Shown here one piece after another: positions 1 to 13,059 of a DNA stretch of 64,000 bases. How positions within the stretch are numbered: the stretch's first letter is position 1; every line of letters begins with the position of its first letter. The translations under genes were made by a program, and so were the position numbers. The notes under the pieces were generated by a model that worked only from the letters and a program-made list of their open reading frames with translations, was not told the DNA's origin and ran no database searches. Source of the stretch: Stropharia rugosoannulata (lineage: Eukaryota; Basidiomycota; Agaricomycetes; Agaricales; Strophariaceae); the NCBI GenBank assembly GCA_028532985.1, contig JANCIK010000005.1, positions 1,246,501-1,310,500 of the forward strand, given 5' to 3'.

Positions 1-556
1 TTGCGTCCGAAGTGTTTTTTTTTTACTCGGTATACACTATGATCTTGATCAATGACTTGTTCTACCGAGGACGCTGATCATATGTATGACTTTTGGTACG
101 GAGGGTTGACAGTGGAAGCGATATATTACGTGCGTCTACTCTATTGATATGTACCACATTCTAATTACTTTATTTGACATCCTCAATTGGGCGCTTTGGG
201 CTCTAGAGTATGTGGAAGGGTGTACGATTCACCCTTCACTGCAATCACACCAGGACAGGCGGGCCGATTCTTCGTGTTTCTTGTCTCTGACTTGGAACAC
301 GAAGAAGAAGAAAAATATGTTATCCACCATCGTTTGTGATCACGGGGTCACGTGCGTAGTTACACTATGGCTGACAATGCCTGACATGTAAGCACAGGTT
401 AAATGCCGTTGATCAGGCACGGTATATACCGTCAAATTCCATAAATACAATTCCTACAGACGGCCGCTCGGGAACCTTGTCCTGCTCGCACCTTGTTGCT
501 TATCCCTAGCAGTGAAGACGCCCTACACGCCACACTCTAAAAAAGCCAGATAGAAT
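1..556. other. intergenic, no gene seen
   Basis: No reading frame here has recognisable family motifs or a convincing exon-intron structure. The short open frame at 149-391 has no resemblance I recognise. The 3' part probably holds the promoter of the membrane-protein gene starting at 557. Confidence 0.5.
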
Positions 557-1769
557 ATGAGTGTTCACATGGCCAATGGTGTTGAACATTCTCCGATGTC
601 TTTCGATGGAGTTGTATTTGGATACGTCGCTTCTGGTGTAGTAGGGGTGGGTGCATGACATGAGTTGACTATGCTCATCTATAATTTTAACTGTCTCAAA
701 AAACTTTTAGGCCTATCTATGGGACTCAATCGGTAGCATTGGCTATGACTACGAGTTACTTTTTAAAAAACGACCTGTAAGGCTTCCGGCAATTGTATAT
801 TTTCTATCAAGGTACTACGGCTCTACTCACAAACACTTTGATACGGCTGAAACATTGATTACCAGAATTGCAGGACTTTCGGGGAATATAGCGTGTCTAT
901 GCTTTGCCACCATAGGTCAGTTTGGATCTCATTAATTTGGACTTTGCTATAGCCTCTGGTGCTTACTGCAAGCAACGTCACAAACCAGTTGCCAATTCAA
1001 AACGCTGTTCAACATTGTTTACAGTCGTTGAATGGTCCCTTGCCATTTCAATATCCATGTCATCCCTTCTTTTTCTCTTGCGTGTCCGTGCATTGTACGC
1101 AAATAATCGGCTTATTTCATGGGCGTTTCTCCTGGTATGGCTTGGCGTTGTCACAATCTGTACATTGTGGACACGTTTCAACTCACCAGTGGAGGCCAAT
1201 GAAGATACCAGACATTGCATAATAACAGGTACATTTAAACCAACCATGGTACAGGTAGTGTTTAAGCTTTTGCCACTGGTTTACGATTTTCTCGTTTTCT
1301 GTGCAATAACCTGCAAACTGATGGACACAATACAAGTCAACGATCCAACAACCAAAACAAAAATTGTCGCTGCAATTCTTGGGACCTACTTGCCTAAGTT
1401 TTCGAGAGCGCTACTTAAAGACGGACAAGCATATTTTCTGTAGGGTTTCATAGTTTCTTTTACATTATGACTTCTAACATGCACAGTTTGCTTTTGCCAG
1501 TATACACTGTCACAATAAGCTCGTTTTGCTTGTATCCAAGCAATTTCAGCCATTACGCCGGAGTGGTTACCCTTCCCACTATCACCATTTCCAATCTGAT
1601 GGCATGCAAGATATACCGCCAGACAAAATTTGGGTTACACACTTCTTCCTCGGACACAGATCTCACGAAACCGAGTCAATCCATGAAATTTAATCATAGC
1701 CTTACAGCTGAGCTTCGCATCAGACACTTATCGGAAGAAAAAAATGAAATTGAGCACGGAGCTCGCTGA
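557..1769 (+). CDS. DUF6533-like multi-pass membrane protein
   Basis: Resembles the basidiomycete-expanded DUF6533 family of about seven-helix membrane proteins of unknown function. The start at 557 opens a short exon ending near 660, followed by the family-like hydrophobic stretch YLWDSIGSIGYDYELLF and then VYFLSR. A central part (about 950-1437) has several hydrophobic helices and the family-like RVRALYANNRL motif. The last exon (from about 1489) carries the penultimate-helix motif SNLMACKIYRQTKFG and a charged cytoplasmic tail ending at 1769. The intron before the last exon keeps the frame (gtaggg...cacag, near 1439-1488). Introns between 780 and 950 are less certain. No ligand or partner can be inferred; large copy numbers of this family are usual in agaricomycetes. 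Confidence 0.65.
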
Positions 1770-2892
1770 TTAATTGGAGTAAACCTTGGGGTCCCTTTTT
1801 GGTAACCGCACACGGCGGTTTGATACGGAATACATAACAGTTGTATATTTATTTGCACGGAGCGTCCGCGCGCCTATTGATTTATTGAACCAGTGGCACT
1901 ATATTTGACATCACAATTGAGCGCTTGAGCGCCCATCACGGAGAACATTGGCAAACATCTCATCTCAAATCTGAATCAAAGTGTGTAGAGAGTGAAGCTT
2001 GTGTTGCCTTCGAGTTGCCTTGAGGTCTGAGGGTTCGAAAGATGACAAGCGCCGCCGCGTTGGAACGCCTCTACACGAGCTTTGTGTTCATAAAGGTTGC
2101 CGCCCATTCCGTAGTAGTTCTGTATAGTGCGGGACTGCTTGCAAAAGATGGAAGAATTATAAATGACGTTAAGAGGATGAGCCCAACTTGTAACTGCTGC
2201 CGGAGACTGCCGGTCGGCTGATCGCTGCTCCTGGCGGACGCCGTGCCGTCAATGCCGGTAGGCCGTCGCACTCCGTCGCAGCACAACGCCAACCTTATCT
2301 GCTCCCAAATCAAATTTCAAACATCAAAGCCCTTGGGGCAGCGCACTATGCTCATCTCTTTGATTCATTCCGCTTGTTGTGCTTTATTTTTTCATAAACC
2401 TGCCCGCAAACCGTCAGGCATGATTAAACGGATGGTCAAGCCATCCAGAAGTTATCATCCAATCGCGTCCGACTTTTTGGCTTGGTATCGACTTTGGAAG
2501 TCTCAAGCGCTCATGCGGAACCTTCTGTTGAGCTGGCAATAAGTCCCCACTCTCGCGAAGCAATCATCTTACTGACATCTTTTAAAATACCGAGCTCATG
2601 TGGCGCACCAATTCTGCACAAGTAACCAATTCATCGGCATTTCCAACGGATTTCCCCAGATTTCTCCGGTGGTCGTCAATGACCTGCACCAATCTTCCAG
2701 GAACCTACTTGATTAGTTTCTCTTGAGTACACGGTTTTAGACCCCGGCTGAGCCATCAGTGAAGGAAAGTGGATCTTTAACCGCTATATTATGGCAGGCT
2801 CGAGCTACGGTTAAACTTGCGGTTCTATCAATCCCTAGCCAATTCTCTCAGTTAATACTGTGGTTGTCATTCAACGTTCCCAAACTTGATCG
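1770..2892. other. intergenic, no gene seen
   Basis: Short open frames on both strands (for example 2071-2313 minus and 2243-2542 plus) show no family motif and no splice-linked continuation. The right end should contain the promoter of the sugar transporter. Confidence 0.5.
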
Positions 2893-5257
2893 ATGGCTCC
2901 AACCGAACTGCACTGGACGGTCGTCGACTTTCTACATCGAGGACCTTGGTGGAGAAACCGCGGTTAGCCTCTCGACAATCAGCTCTCCACGTCATTTTTC
3001 AACGCATATTATAGGTTTACTTGCACTCAATATCTGCTTGATTGTTCCTCTCTTGACGTCCATTGCAAATGGTCTCGACTCGTCTCTTGTAAATGGTGAT
3101 TATCTCGACTGTAGGGCTGGAAGTCTTCTCGCTCAAACTCTGGCTGGTAATAGGCTTGCAGCTTCTGCCAGCTTGGAAATCTTATTTCGACGATCCCTCA
3201 GGAAAATGGCTGGGTAATTTCAAACATCATACTATCAGCAGCAAGCATATCTAATGATATTTCAGGCCTCATCAACTCTGCTCAGTTCTTGGGTAACTTA
3301 ATTGCATTGCCCTGTACTCCGTATGCTTCAGACATCCTCGGCCGGCGAGTCGCATTGCTCTGGGGTAGTCTCATCATGTGTGTGGGGATTGCTCTGCAGG
3401 CAGCAGCCAAAAACGTACCCATGTTCATAGGGTCGCGGTTCTGTAGTAAGCAGAAAGACGTTTCATCTCTGATATCTAATTTTGTTAATATCGACATCTT
3501 ACAGTCGGATTTGGCCTCTCATTCTGCCAAAATGCGGCTCCGCTCCTATTGATTGAGTTATCTTATCCGACCCATGTACGATCCTCCTCCTCTACAAGGC
3601 TTGAACAAGATCTGATCTGCAGATATTTTCAGCGCGGACGTATAACGTCCATTTTCAATTCATGCTGGTATTTCGGAAGCATTGTCTCCGCTTGGGTGCG
3701 TCATGGTCACGTACTGCCTTGAATATGCCGCCAATTATCCATACAGGTCTGTTTCGGAGCGTTCCGCGCCGCTGAAGGTAGCCAGTGGTCATGGCGTGTA
3801 CCAACACTTGTTCAAGCTATCTGCCCTGTCATCCAAATCGTGTCGATTGCGTTCATCCCCGAATCTCCGAGGTGGCTGGTCTCTAAAGGACTGGTATGAC
3901 GCATTTTTTATCCACTCAACAACCATGTTTGTGTTAATCGGTCTAATAGGAATCCCGGGCAGCAGCAGTGCTGGTCAAGTATCACGCAAATGGCAGCAGC
4001 GATCTGGACCCCCTTGTAACCTTTGAAATGGCGCAAATACGGCATGCGATTCGGATAGAAGAAGAGATAAACAGAAGCACGTCCTATTGGTCGCTCTTTT
4101 CTACGTCTTCAAATCGAAAACGAATGCGGCTTATTATGGCGATCGCCATTTTCTCTCAGTGGAGGTATGAGCTGAGATTTTCTTGCTGGACAACTAACTT
4201 ATTCATCATGTTACTCCGTCTCAGCGGTAACGGACTAGTATCTTACTACATTAATATTGTACTGGAGGGCGTCGGTATCACACATACGGAGACAAAAGTG
4301 GTCATTAATGGATGTCTTCAGGTACACTTACACCGCCCTGTTTGATGAAAAGGACATCTGACAATGACATCGTAGATTTTTAACTTCGTTATAGCACTCG
4401 GTGCCGCACTACTTATTGACGTCGCCGGTCGTCGACCTTTATTCATAGTTTCGAATGCCGGCATGTTTGTCAGTAAGTAATAAAGATGTCCCTGGATGTA
4501 CTTACCACTTACTGTTCTCCCTCTCACAGCATTTACTATGTGGACAATAACTACTGCTCTATATAATACATCAAATAACACAACGGCAGCTAAAGCCACC
4601 ATTCCGCTCATTTTTCTATTTTTCTTCTTCTATGACCTTGCATATACGCCCCTCATCGTGGCATACACCCTCGAAATCCTCCCATTCCGTGTCCGAGCGA
4701 AAGGCTTTGCAGTGATGGTGCGCCTCTCACATCTTTTTATTTTTCGAGTTATAACAGCCTGATTCCCGTCTCAGAATATTACAGTAATAGCTACAGCCGC
4801 TTTCAATCAATTTATAAATCCCTGGGCACTTCAAGCTATCTCCTGGTGGTACTACATCGTATACTGCGGATGGCTTGTTTTTGAGCTCGTGTTTGTGACA
4901 TTTTTCATTGTGGAAACAAAAGGTAAGTGCCACTGATAACATCCCTTCCTGAAGCAGGTTTTCTGATCTAAAAAATCTTGATATCCAGGTCGGACACTCG
5001 AGGAAACCGCAGCGATATTTGACGGGAGCGACCAGCCCATGGATCTAATAAACATGGGCGGTGTAGCTGCGGACATGAGCATGAGGCTGAGCCGCGGCAT
5101 CATTGCTGAGCAGCGACGCACTGTCGACTTCGATCCATTTATCAAATCTGAACAGCAAGACAAGAACGAAGAGTATTATAACCTCAAAAAACGAAATCGT
5201 GACTCCGATGCCTCGGCGACGGCCTCTAGCTCAGACTTCCATGGACGAGTGATGTAG
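2893..5257 (+). CDS. MFS sugar transporter (lactose/hexose permease type)
   Basis: A 12-helix major facilitator of the fungal sugar porter family that should carry mono- or disaccharides across the plasma membrane. I read 13 exons: 2893-2962, 3015-3095, 3154-3213, 3266-3445, 3505-3575, 3633-3695, 3747-3893, 3950-4164, 4225-4321, 4376-4472, 4530-4717, 4775-4922, 4989-5257. They sum to 1686 nt, in frame, 561 residues. Family motifs are all present: LDSSLVNGLQLLPAWKSYF, the loop 2-3 motif SDILGRRVAL, RFCIGFGLSF, the FIPESPRWLVSKG motif after helix 6, LIDVAGRRPLF and the C-terminal VETKGRTLEE. The tail is hydrophilic. The lactose-permease-like subgroup is suggested by the ANGLDSSLVNG and KYHANG stretches, but the substrate is not determined. 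It converges on the alpha-amylase gene, 251 bp between stop codons. Confidence 0.93.
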
Positions 5258-5508
5258 TGTAGTTGTACTGTTGAAAATGTATTATTACTCAGGAGGAATC
5301 AGACTGCTGCAACGGAGCATCCAAGTCCAACACTTAATTTTCATTTCTCGTCAGTTATGAAAAGACGCTTGGGAGCTCCAAGATTTCCCAAGACAAAAAG
5401 CATCCTACAGTCATGTTTGATCATGGGCAGCGTGCAAAGTTTTTGTAGTATGTACATTATTAAAAGAGTAGAATGGTTAGCACTAAGCATCTTGAATGGA
5501 AGGGTGCG

Positions 5509-8109
5509 TCAATCAGCGGACTGCGCTAGTTTAGTCCAAACCTGGACGGTATTAGCAAAGCATGTGAAAGTGCCCCATCCAGCATTGTCTATCTCAGCAC
5601 GGCCGTGTTGTGTCATATGGCTCTGGAAAGTAGTTCCCGCGTTTTCCTGGAGCCACGTAAATTAGTCCGTTGCGGAACGAGTGTTAGGAGTAAACGTTAC
5701 GCACAACGCCAACGTTCATACGAAGTTCGTGGACGTCACTACTAAATTAATCCAATGAAGTTATTAGTTTTCCACGTACGAATAAAAGGGGACATCTGCA
5801 TATCCGTGCATTAAACTCACCTATCTTCCTTGTTACTAAGAACGACCGCACAGCCCTGATGCATCGCATCCCCACGACGCACGAACCCAATACAATTTGG
5901 CTGAGCAAGATAATCCTCTGTTTGACCATACGCGAACATTTTCCGCGCCTCGAGCAGCAAAGTGATGTTGCGCGCCGTGTTCTCGTTATAACACTCCTTG
6001 TTGGGGTAAAGGTCGCCGTAGAACACGCATCTGCGGGGTAAATGATCATATCAGGATGTGGCCGCGCATGGGGAAATAAGGCCATGGGAGGCACGCACGG
6101 ATAGCCATAACCTCGGAGTAAGATGATGGCATACGCCTGGATCTTGAAATTATCTCCCACCCAACTTTCCAGACTCTTGCCTTCGACCTGAATTTGAATC
6201 ACCATCAGCACCAAGTACTGTACACACATGGAAAGGAGGACATACAGTGCTAGTAAGGATAAATGGAGCAATAAATATATCGTCGCTTGTTACTGCAACT
6301 GAAACTTACTCATGATTATCCACAAATGTTACGGCGTCGTTGGGCTTGACTTGAACAATGGTGTTGTTGAAGATCTTTCGCAGGTCATACCGCGTGCGCT
6401 CTCTACTCGCTTGGTTGAAGTTCATGTGTAAAGGAACGTCAAAGAAAGTTGTCTGGCGAGATGTCAAAAAGTTGACTCGGGCATATTTCGGAAAAAGATG
6501 TTCTCACTTCTCCTTTAAATGCTTTGATGTATGGGAGAATAAGCTTTAGACTGCAGGAGAGAGAAATTGACATTGTATTCAATTATGAAGGGTCTTGACT
6601 TACTTCCCCGACCAATACTCTGCTGAGAAGGCACGGTCATTATCAAATTAGTACATACAAACGCGGGAAACGGGACTTACAGACTGCGAACATGGATTTA
6701 GACGTGGTACGGCGTGTTTCTTGAATCTGGTAACAGTTAAAAATAAGGCCAGCGTCAGTGTTGGAAGGCCCACCCAATGAAGTAGATATTTTCGGTCAAT
6801 ATGTTTAATGGCGTCGAGGCGAAAACCAGATGCTCCGGTCGTCTAACGAATGGCTAAGTTCATATGACGATATAAACTAAGGCAGATAATAACAAACTTC
6901 TAAGACCCATTTGCCCCAACTGTCGAGATCTTGTTGTACTGCAGGATGTCTATGATCTATCTGTTGTTGATTTTTCAAATAAAAAAAGTAAGATACGTTC
7001 CATAAAAGTCGCTAGATAGTACTCTTACATCAACACCAAGGAGGAAGTCATAATTCCCAAGCTCAGAGTCAACGTTTTTAGACCAGCCTTTGCGGCCAGG
7101 TTCTGCGACACGATATATTCCCTTCGTTCGGGTTGAATGGTCCCAGTCGACGCCTAGTAGAACAGCTGCAGATATACCTTCTGTCATACGCAACGTTCTC
7201 ACCAGTGAAATGCTCATGACTCCATTTTAGGGTACTGTACTATGGATAGTTAGAGTCAAAGACCATAAATATACCATGGCAGCTCACCTTCCCATCTCGC
7301 GAAGAATAGTCGAAGGCTGTCCATCCCTGTGATACCAGTTTGCAAACTCAATCATATCTCAGTTGACAATCATACTAACTTGGATTTCCTTCGCTGGTCC
7401 AGCATCTTTTAAGCGGTTCTCTTCCCGAACCTGGACTGCTCTGAAAGTCTCCACGCGGTCGGCTCCTAATTTATGCTGAGGGAGACAAAAGTCAGAATAA
7501 TAACTTTGTGTTTATCAAGAAAACCGACATTGAGGACGGCATCTATGAGGATATCGATACCATGCTCGTTGGCCACTTTGCATGCCTGTAGTAGTTCTTC
7601 GCGAGTTCCCCATCTCGTGGCAACTGTACCTTTGTGAACGAATTCGCCAAGATCCCACTATGGTAAATGTCTTAATTGGGCGATCCGCACACTGGTCTCC
7701 GAAAAGCTACTGACAAGATCATAAGCATCGTAACCTCTTCCGCCCTGTAGAAATAAGGTTAGCGGTAGATAAATTATATCTCAACGTTCTCTTAGAGACA
7801 TACAAGCTCTGCGGCTTTGTTCGGGGGAGGAAGCCAGACCTGTGAGACCCCTAACTCGGCCAGCCGGGGTACTTCCGTTTCGAAATGTTTCCACCAACTC
7901 AAACTTTCATGCAGACAATCCCAAGTAAAGAACTGGAGCTGTTTCAACAGATTGTAAATCGCATGTCAGTATGACCCACGACTTCATGAATAAGCACGCA
8001 CCATTAAAGGATTACAGTCCCGTCCCTCTGGTCCAAGGCGCATATAGAGAAGAGGCGCCGGAGGGGATTGGAAAACGCTCGAAATCCAGGAAGAAAACTT
8101 GGAAAACAT
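5509..8109 (-). CDS. cytosolic alpha-amylase, GH13 (subfamily 5 type)
   Basis: Glycoside hydrolase family 13, retaining endo-acting alpha-1,4-glucan hydrolase. There is no signal peptide: it begins MFSKFSSWISSVFQ, so it is likely the intracellular GH13_5 type that acts on glycogen-like or wall alpha-glucan. All conserved regions can be read: WDLGEFVHKGTVATRWGT, region I DAVLNHKLGAD, region II GFRLDAIKH (nucleophile Asp), region III SEYWSG (acid/base Glu) and region IV TFVDNHD (transition-state Asp, codon split by an intron near 6313). Then come LESWVGDNFK, CVFYGDLYPN and the C-terminal NAGWGTFTCFANTVQVW before the stop at 5511. About 500 residues over many short exons. The region III Glu sits in a 19-nt microexon at 6604-6622. 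The first exon is 8002-8109. No disabling lesion was seen. Confidence 0.9.
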
Positions 8110-9069
8110 GTCCGCTTCAGGGGTTGTGATAACTTGACAACGATGTACCAAGAAGAGTTGGCAATAAGCTAAAACTGTGCCGGCGAGGACCCTAATTTAT
8201 GAGATTCGGCACGAACGTCGGTTGTGCACAGTCACGTAAATAGAAACGTTTTTTCACATGCTGGAGCAAAATAAGAGGCTCTATTATTCGTAATTGAGGG
8301 TTTACATTGGGTTGTAAGGACTCGCGCAGGGACACAAGTAAACAAGGAGTAGAGGAAGCAGTTAACAAGTAGAGTTTGTCGGTGGCGGTGGAGAAGGTTT
8401 ACATCATATCACTGAATGTGACAGTGACATCCCGACGCGCAGATTTCACGTGATCGTGTCAAGATCTCTGAGCTATATAAACTCAAAATTTGCGTGTAGT
8501 ACCTCTTGAAAGTTCCCACCACTGCGCTCCTTGCTTTCCTGTTGGCGTTCTGCTTCACATTGAAGGCTGGATATGGTGCATTCTTTCTGAATAGTTGGTG
8601 GGGAGACGGAAAGCCTCCTTAATCGCTCCGATCACGATATACCTACGTAGAAAGGAGTTTCATGATGACGGCGACATCCATTCTCATTATTCCTTGTACT
8701 TTTTTCATTTATCGATTGAATATATCATCTTCGATCTTTCACTCCATTAAGCAGACGTATACTTCTTCGACAACTTGTCGGCAACATCTTCAGCAAGAAT
8801 ACTGGGTCTGCATCCCATTATTGCTGGCAAAGAACGACGACGTACTACTTGCAGTATGAACGAATCTTGAGTGGTAGTCGGAAATTTTGACTGACCGTTA
8901 TCCTGGGTCGAAAGAGAACACGTTTAAGTGTGATACGCTTCACTACTGATAGTCATTCGCAAAACACAACAACACATAAGAATACTGCTGTTCACAACTT
9001 GAAATCCCAGCGGCCTGTACAACAAACGTCTGATCAGAAAGCTCACTACAGGACAGCATACAAGGAGTA
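8110..9069. other. intergenic; promoter of the amylase gene on the left
   Basis: No coding sequence that I can support. A TATA-like tatataaac lies near 8474-8482, but no gene with recognisable content follows it on the plus strand; the small open frame at 8662-8859 has no motif. Confidence 0.45.
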
Positions 9070-10260
9070 CTAACATTCGTCGAAATAGTCATATCTCATT
9101 GATGTGTTCATGTAGCCTTTGAAGTTAATCCACGCAGAGCGATCGGTCTCATTTCGGAGGACATCTTCAATCTTGACGGCGTCTATCTCATTGTAAGCAC
9201 TACGAGTCCGACTAGCTTCAGACAAACAAGATTAACTCACATCGTGAATGCTTCGTTGCCTTCGGATGGGCGAGGGGCGCGCGCTTCAGAGCAGATTAGC
9301 CAAACTATAGATATTGGACAACATTACTTTGACAGCTGACCTTGGTTTTATACTGAAACCAGATATAACCAGATGCAACAAGTCGGATGCTGCCTTCAGC
9401 AGGAATGATACATTGCTGATTTAGAATCTAGAGTATAATTCATTGGATTTCTACATTGTTTTTCATATACGTTGCGCATTACCGTTCCAATACAATGTTT
9501 GTCTGGCACCGGAGTTAAGTCCACATTGCGAATAGTCACATTGGTTGCAGTTGTAACAAAACTTGTGGCAAAAAAAGTAGGTCAGCTGTCGAACAATTGG
9601 TTATTTTCGAATCGTGCCACTCAACCTATTATCTGGTGCATTTATGAAAGCTCCAAAAGCAGTCATAGCGCCTAATGAAAGTTTCGTGATATTGGGCAAT
9701 TGGAACATCGCTTGAAAGAACTCTGCATGGGCGGCTGTAGTTACATCTGTACGAACGCATGAAATATAGGCAAACGGTCAATTTCAGCAAAAAATTTCAA
9801 GAACGCACTGGTAATGTTCCAATCCCCGCTGTTGGTAAATCCTTCATTAACGGGAACGGTGTTCGTATTTTTGATTGTTGGGATGTCCACCCTGGTCTCC
9901 GTGCAGTTTGGACTGCCTATGGATAAGCTTCGAGTAAGTAAAAATATAAACAGCCCTCAAGACGCAATATACCAGTTGCATTAACGACCACTGGAGGTCC
10001 GGCGACGCACATAGTTGCAGGCTTGTCCTTGTACTGGCTCCAAAGCAATTAGATACCGGTATAACATGCTATGCTCTATGAATGACTGACGCCATAGGGA
10101 TTGAATGTGATCTTGTACTCCCCATCACCCCATGTATCCCGGGCGTATTTCTCAAGTTTAGGCCATCCCGGTACTGATATCAATAAAAATGTTGAGATAA
10201 AGGGTTATATACAGATCTGGGGTCGTATTTACGGGATTGTGTGTCGTCAAGATCCAGCAT
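9070..10260 (-). CDS. hypothetical protein, function unknown
   Basis: I do not recognise this family, but the exon structure is coherent. Reading the minus strand from 10260: MLDLDDTQS, intron, PGWPKLEKYARDTWGDGEYK, YKDKPATMCVAGPPVVVNAT, SPNCTETRVDIPTIKNT, then exons with LPNITKLSLGAMTAF, NATNVTIRNVDLTP, IPAEGSIRLVASGYIW and AWINFKGYMNT, ending YFDEC and the stop at 9070-9072. There are several N-X-S/T sites and Cys residues, which suggests an extracellular or lumenal protein. However, no signal peptide is visible at the chosen start, so an upstream exon may be missing. One intron near 9280-9325 works in frame only if about 43 nt long. I infer a real gene but give no function. Confidence 0.5.
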
Positions 10261-11280
10261 TGAACAGCGCTCCGAATGAGTTGCCCTCCGGAATAGTTCT
10301 GAAGTATCCGTCAAGAGTGGGCGCGGAAGAGCAGTAATGGGCCGAGAAATGAACAAGACAAGTAATGGAGCCTGTACATATGTTATTAGACTTTATTATC
10401 CTGTTCATGCAGCAATAAAAGACTGAGCCGGGGGCAGAGAAAGCTATTGCGGCTCATGCCCAGCCTATGATTGCAACTCCATTCGGAAAAGCACACTTAC
10501 AAAAAACATGGATACTGCAAGACGCATGTCTTTTGCGTGACTGCCCCTAGAATACCAGATCCTAGAGGATATCGACCAGCGATGATGGAGGGAGGAAAGG
10601 AAGAGCCTGCTTAGTCGGACATCCGGGGGACTGCCTCGTCGGGGACTTTGGTAATACTGATGGCCGAAATTGGGCCGAGGGTTTCCAAATTTAGATCCTC
10701 AGTTTTGAGTGCAAGTTCGTCCAACGTTGGTTCACCATTCATTTCATCGGAGCTTTGTTGAGCCAATAGAGCCGGGCTGAAAATATAAAGACCCATATCC
10801 ATTAAGTTAGTGACCGAGAAGGTAGCAATCCAGATACTGTAACAATTCTTGGAATTTGGTTGGAATTTAGCCTGATCCTCCGAGTTTTGAAACGGAATTA
10901 TTCCTCATTCCGCTTGCAGGCGGCGTAGTCTACCACTGCGCTTCAGTACTTATGCAGCCCTCTGTCAGTGCCATATATGATGTACTCGGCATGTCCCCAT
11001 CCTGTTGAAGCCAGTAGTAAGTGGTCCTGTACTAGCCTGTGCTCAATTCCCTAATTTCCAAATACGTTTTTAAATCAGTGTTACAGTCAATTGTCCATCG
11101 TGTTGTACCTCCTATGAGCTACGCAAGAGTACTAGCAGAGCTTCAGAGCTTTATTTTACGTGTAAATTTTTTTGTGGTTCGAAGTCGGCCTCTGTACTTT
11201 TTCGTCGCATTTACGCGTCGTCTATTACTTAATTTAAGGCGCCGACTCAGATGCCGAACCTTTCGCTCAACGCAACCACC
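10261..11280. other. intergenic, no gene seen
   Basis: Contains only short open frames without motifs (for example 10611-10802 minus and 11039-11302 plus). The right part should be the promoter of the DUF155 gene. Confidence 0.45.
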
Positions 11281-12544
11281 ATGTCTTGCCTGTGGACACT
11301 GACGACGAAGAGGCAGTTCCTGCCGTGCACTGCTATTTCAAGGTACACCCGATGTTATTCGACCACAAAAACAAGTGAAAATCCGTTGTCAGACGCAAAA
11401 GCAAAGCCAAAGTCAACAACGCCGCTGCGGCGATCGGCTTCTGCCTCTCTTCCCATCCGTTCCAATCCCACACCCACCCGAGGCGTCATTCAACCCATCT
11501 TCACTCTCGCTACCGCAGAACGGTACATTCTCTCTCGCCTCCGCGCTCATCCGGACTTGCCCGCACGATCGCAAGCACTCCATGAATCGTGGTGGGTGCC
11601 GAAGTGGGGCAAGCCTGGCAAGGAGGGCGAAATTTTTGTCTTTTCCAATGGTAACATTGTCTGCTGGGGCTTGGGGGAGGAAGAGGCCAAGCGCTTCTCC
11701 AAAGAGATAATTGAACGCGCCCCGGGGATCGAAGTAACCTCGTTAAAAGAGCCAGAGACGGAGGAACTGGAGTTTGCGGTTGACCCCAATGAGTGAGTTG
11801 TTCGTTGAAGTTGCTTTGATAGTCTATGTCTGAGCAGTCAACCTGACATATTACAGGCCTACGAGACTACAAGGAGACCTTATTATTCTTGGACAGACGT
11901 CTCCTTTGAATGAGCCCGAGCTGATACCCAAGACACTGCCTCCGATGGCATTACCAGCGGAAACGTTGCTGGCGCGTTACGCTTTCTCACAAGCACTGTC
12001 CCGTTCAAATGCGCTGTCGGCTCTGGAAGTGTCTCTTGATGAATATCTTACCTCGATGGCGCTGCTTCCTCACAAGTTGGCAACGACTGGCAAGCCAGGA
12101 ATGGGTCGCACGCAATTGATCAAAAAGCTGGGCGAGCTGATGAAATTCAGGCAGTTGCTCAACTTGAACAGGGAAAACTTCAGCGAAGTGCCTGATTTCT
12201 ACTGGTCGGAGCCTGAGCTAGAAGGTGAGAGAATATATCTCCGTATTTTGTGAATATTTTCCTAACTATCTGTAGGTTACTTCAAGAGTCTTGCCATAGC
12301 CCTGGAGATCAAAGCGCGAACAGCTTCTTTCAATGACAAGATCACATATGCGGCTGAGGCGCAGTCGACGTTAAGGCAACTTCTGACTGAGGTAACTCTC
12401 GATTTATCTTTTGTTGCACTACATGAAACTCAATCGTCCTAGTCGTCGACACATTCCATGGAACTCATCATCATAGCCCTTATCGCAGTCGAGGTTGTAA
12501 TCGTAAGCTTCTATAACATTTTGGCCCGTGAAGGCTCCGACTAA
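11281..12544 (+). CDS. MRX10: mitochondrial DUF155 protein, RMND1/MRX10-like
   Basis: Homologue of the DUF155 (RMND1 / yeast Mrx10) inner-membrane proteins, which support mitochondrial translation. The N-terminus is a mitochondrial presequence (MSCLWTLTTKRQFLPC..., rich in Arg/Thr/Ser). The DUF155 core follows: HESWWVPKWGKPGKEGEIFV, FSNGNIVCWGLGEEEAKRF, LARYAFSQALSRSNALSALE, and VPDFYWSEPELEGYFKSLAI. A C-terminal transmembrane helix (MELIIIALIAVEVVIVSFY) precedes the stop. Exons: 11281-11792, 11857-12224, 12276-12391, 12443-12544. I prefer the ATG at 11281, which has a better Kozak context (ACC before ATG) than the in-frame ATG at 11251. No lesion seen. Confidence 0.88.
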
Positions 12545-13059
12545 GTACTTATACAGGCTCTTATCCGTGACGGACCTGAACTCTGGCATATGGCCTTTGG
12601 GAGTGACGAGGACGAGACTGCTACACCTGAACCTCACCCATAGATCACTTACAGACACATCGATCAATAACTTCTACCCCTGCTCACTACGTTTTAAGAA
12701 CTTACACCATTTACGCTTAATTTATCAACTTTAGCAAAATGTAACATCGGATTAATTGCTGTGCACGCCTCACTACAACCAACGCTTCGCCTGGTTATCG
12801 CGCTGACGATCAGCATCATTGGGACCTCAAATTCCCTTGTTCCGTTCTAATTTTAGGTGTTTTTGCTGCTCCAGTCGGTGCTATGCATGATATCTACTCA
12901 CGACACTCGCCCACAAATACCAAATGCGTACAATTGGCAGCGGTCCCTGCAGTGCTTTCCTGCCTTCTATGTGGTTTCCCGCTTTTTTTGTCACACACGT
13001 GTCTGTCTTCAGACCCTGGACCTGTGGCAGACCAGTTCAAAATAGGCCGATCGCCCGGC

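Noticed and set aside
1981..2060. GGTTCGA-like sequence suggesting a tRNA T-arm
   Set aside because: No matching acceptor stem, D-arm or anticodon arm could be folded around it. No tRNA was recognised elsewhere either.
8474..8859. TATA-like element followed by a 65-residue open frame
   Set aside because: The frame has no motif, no continuation by splicing and no conserved feature.
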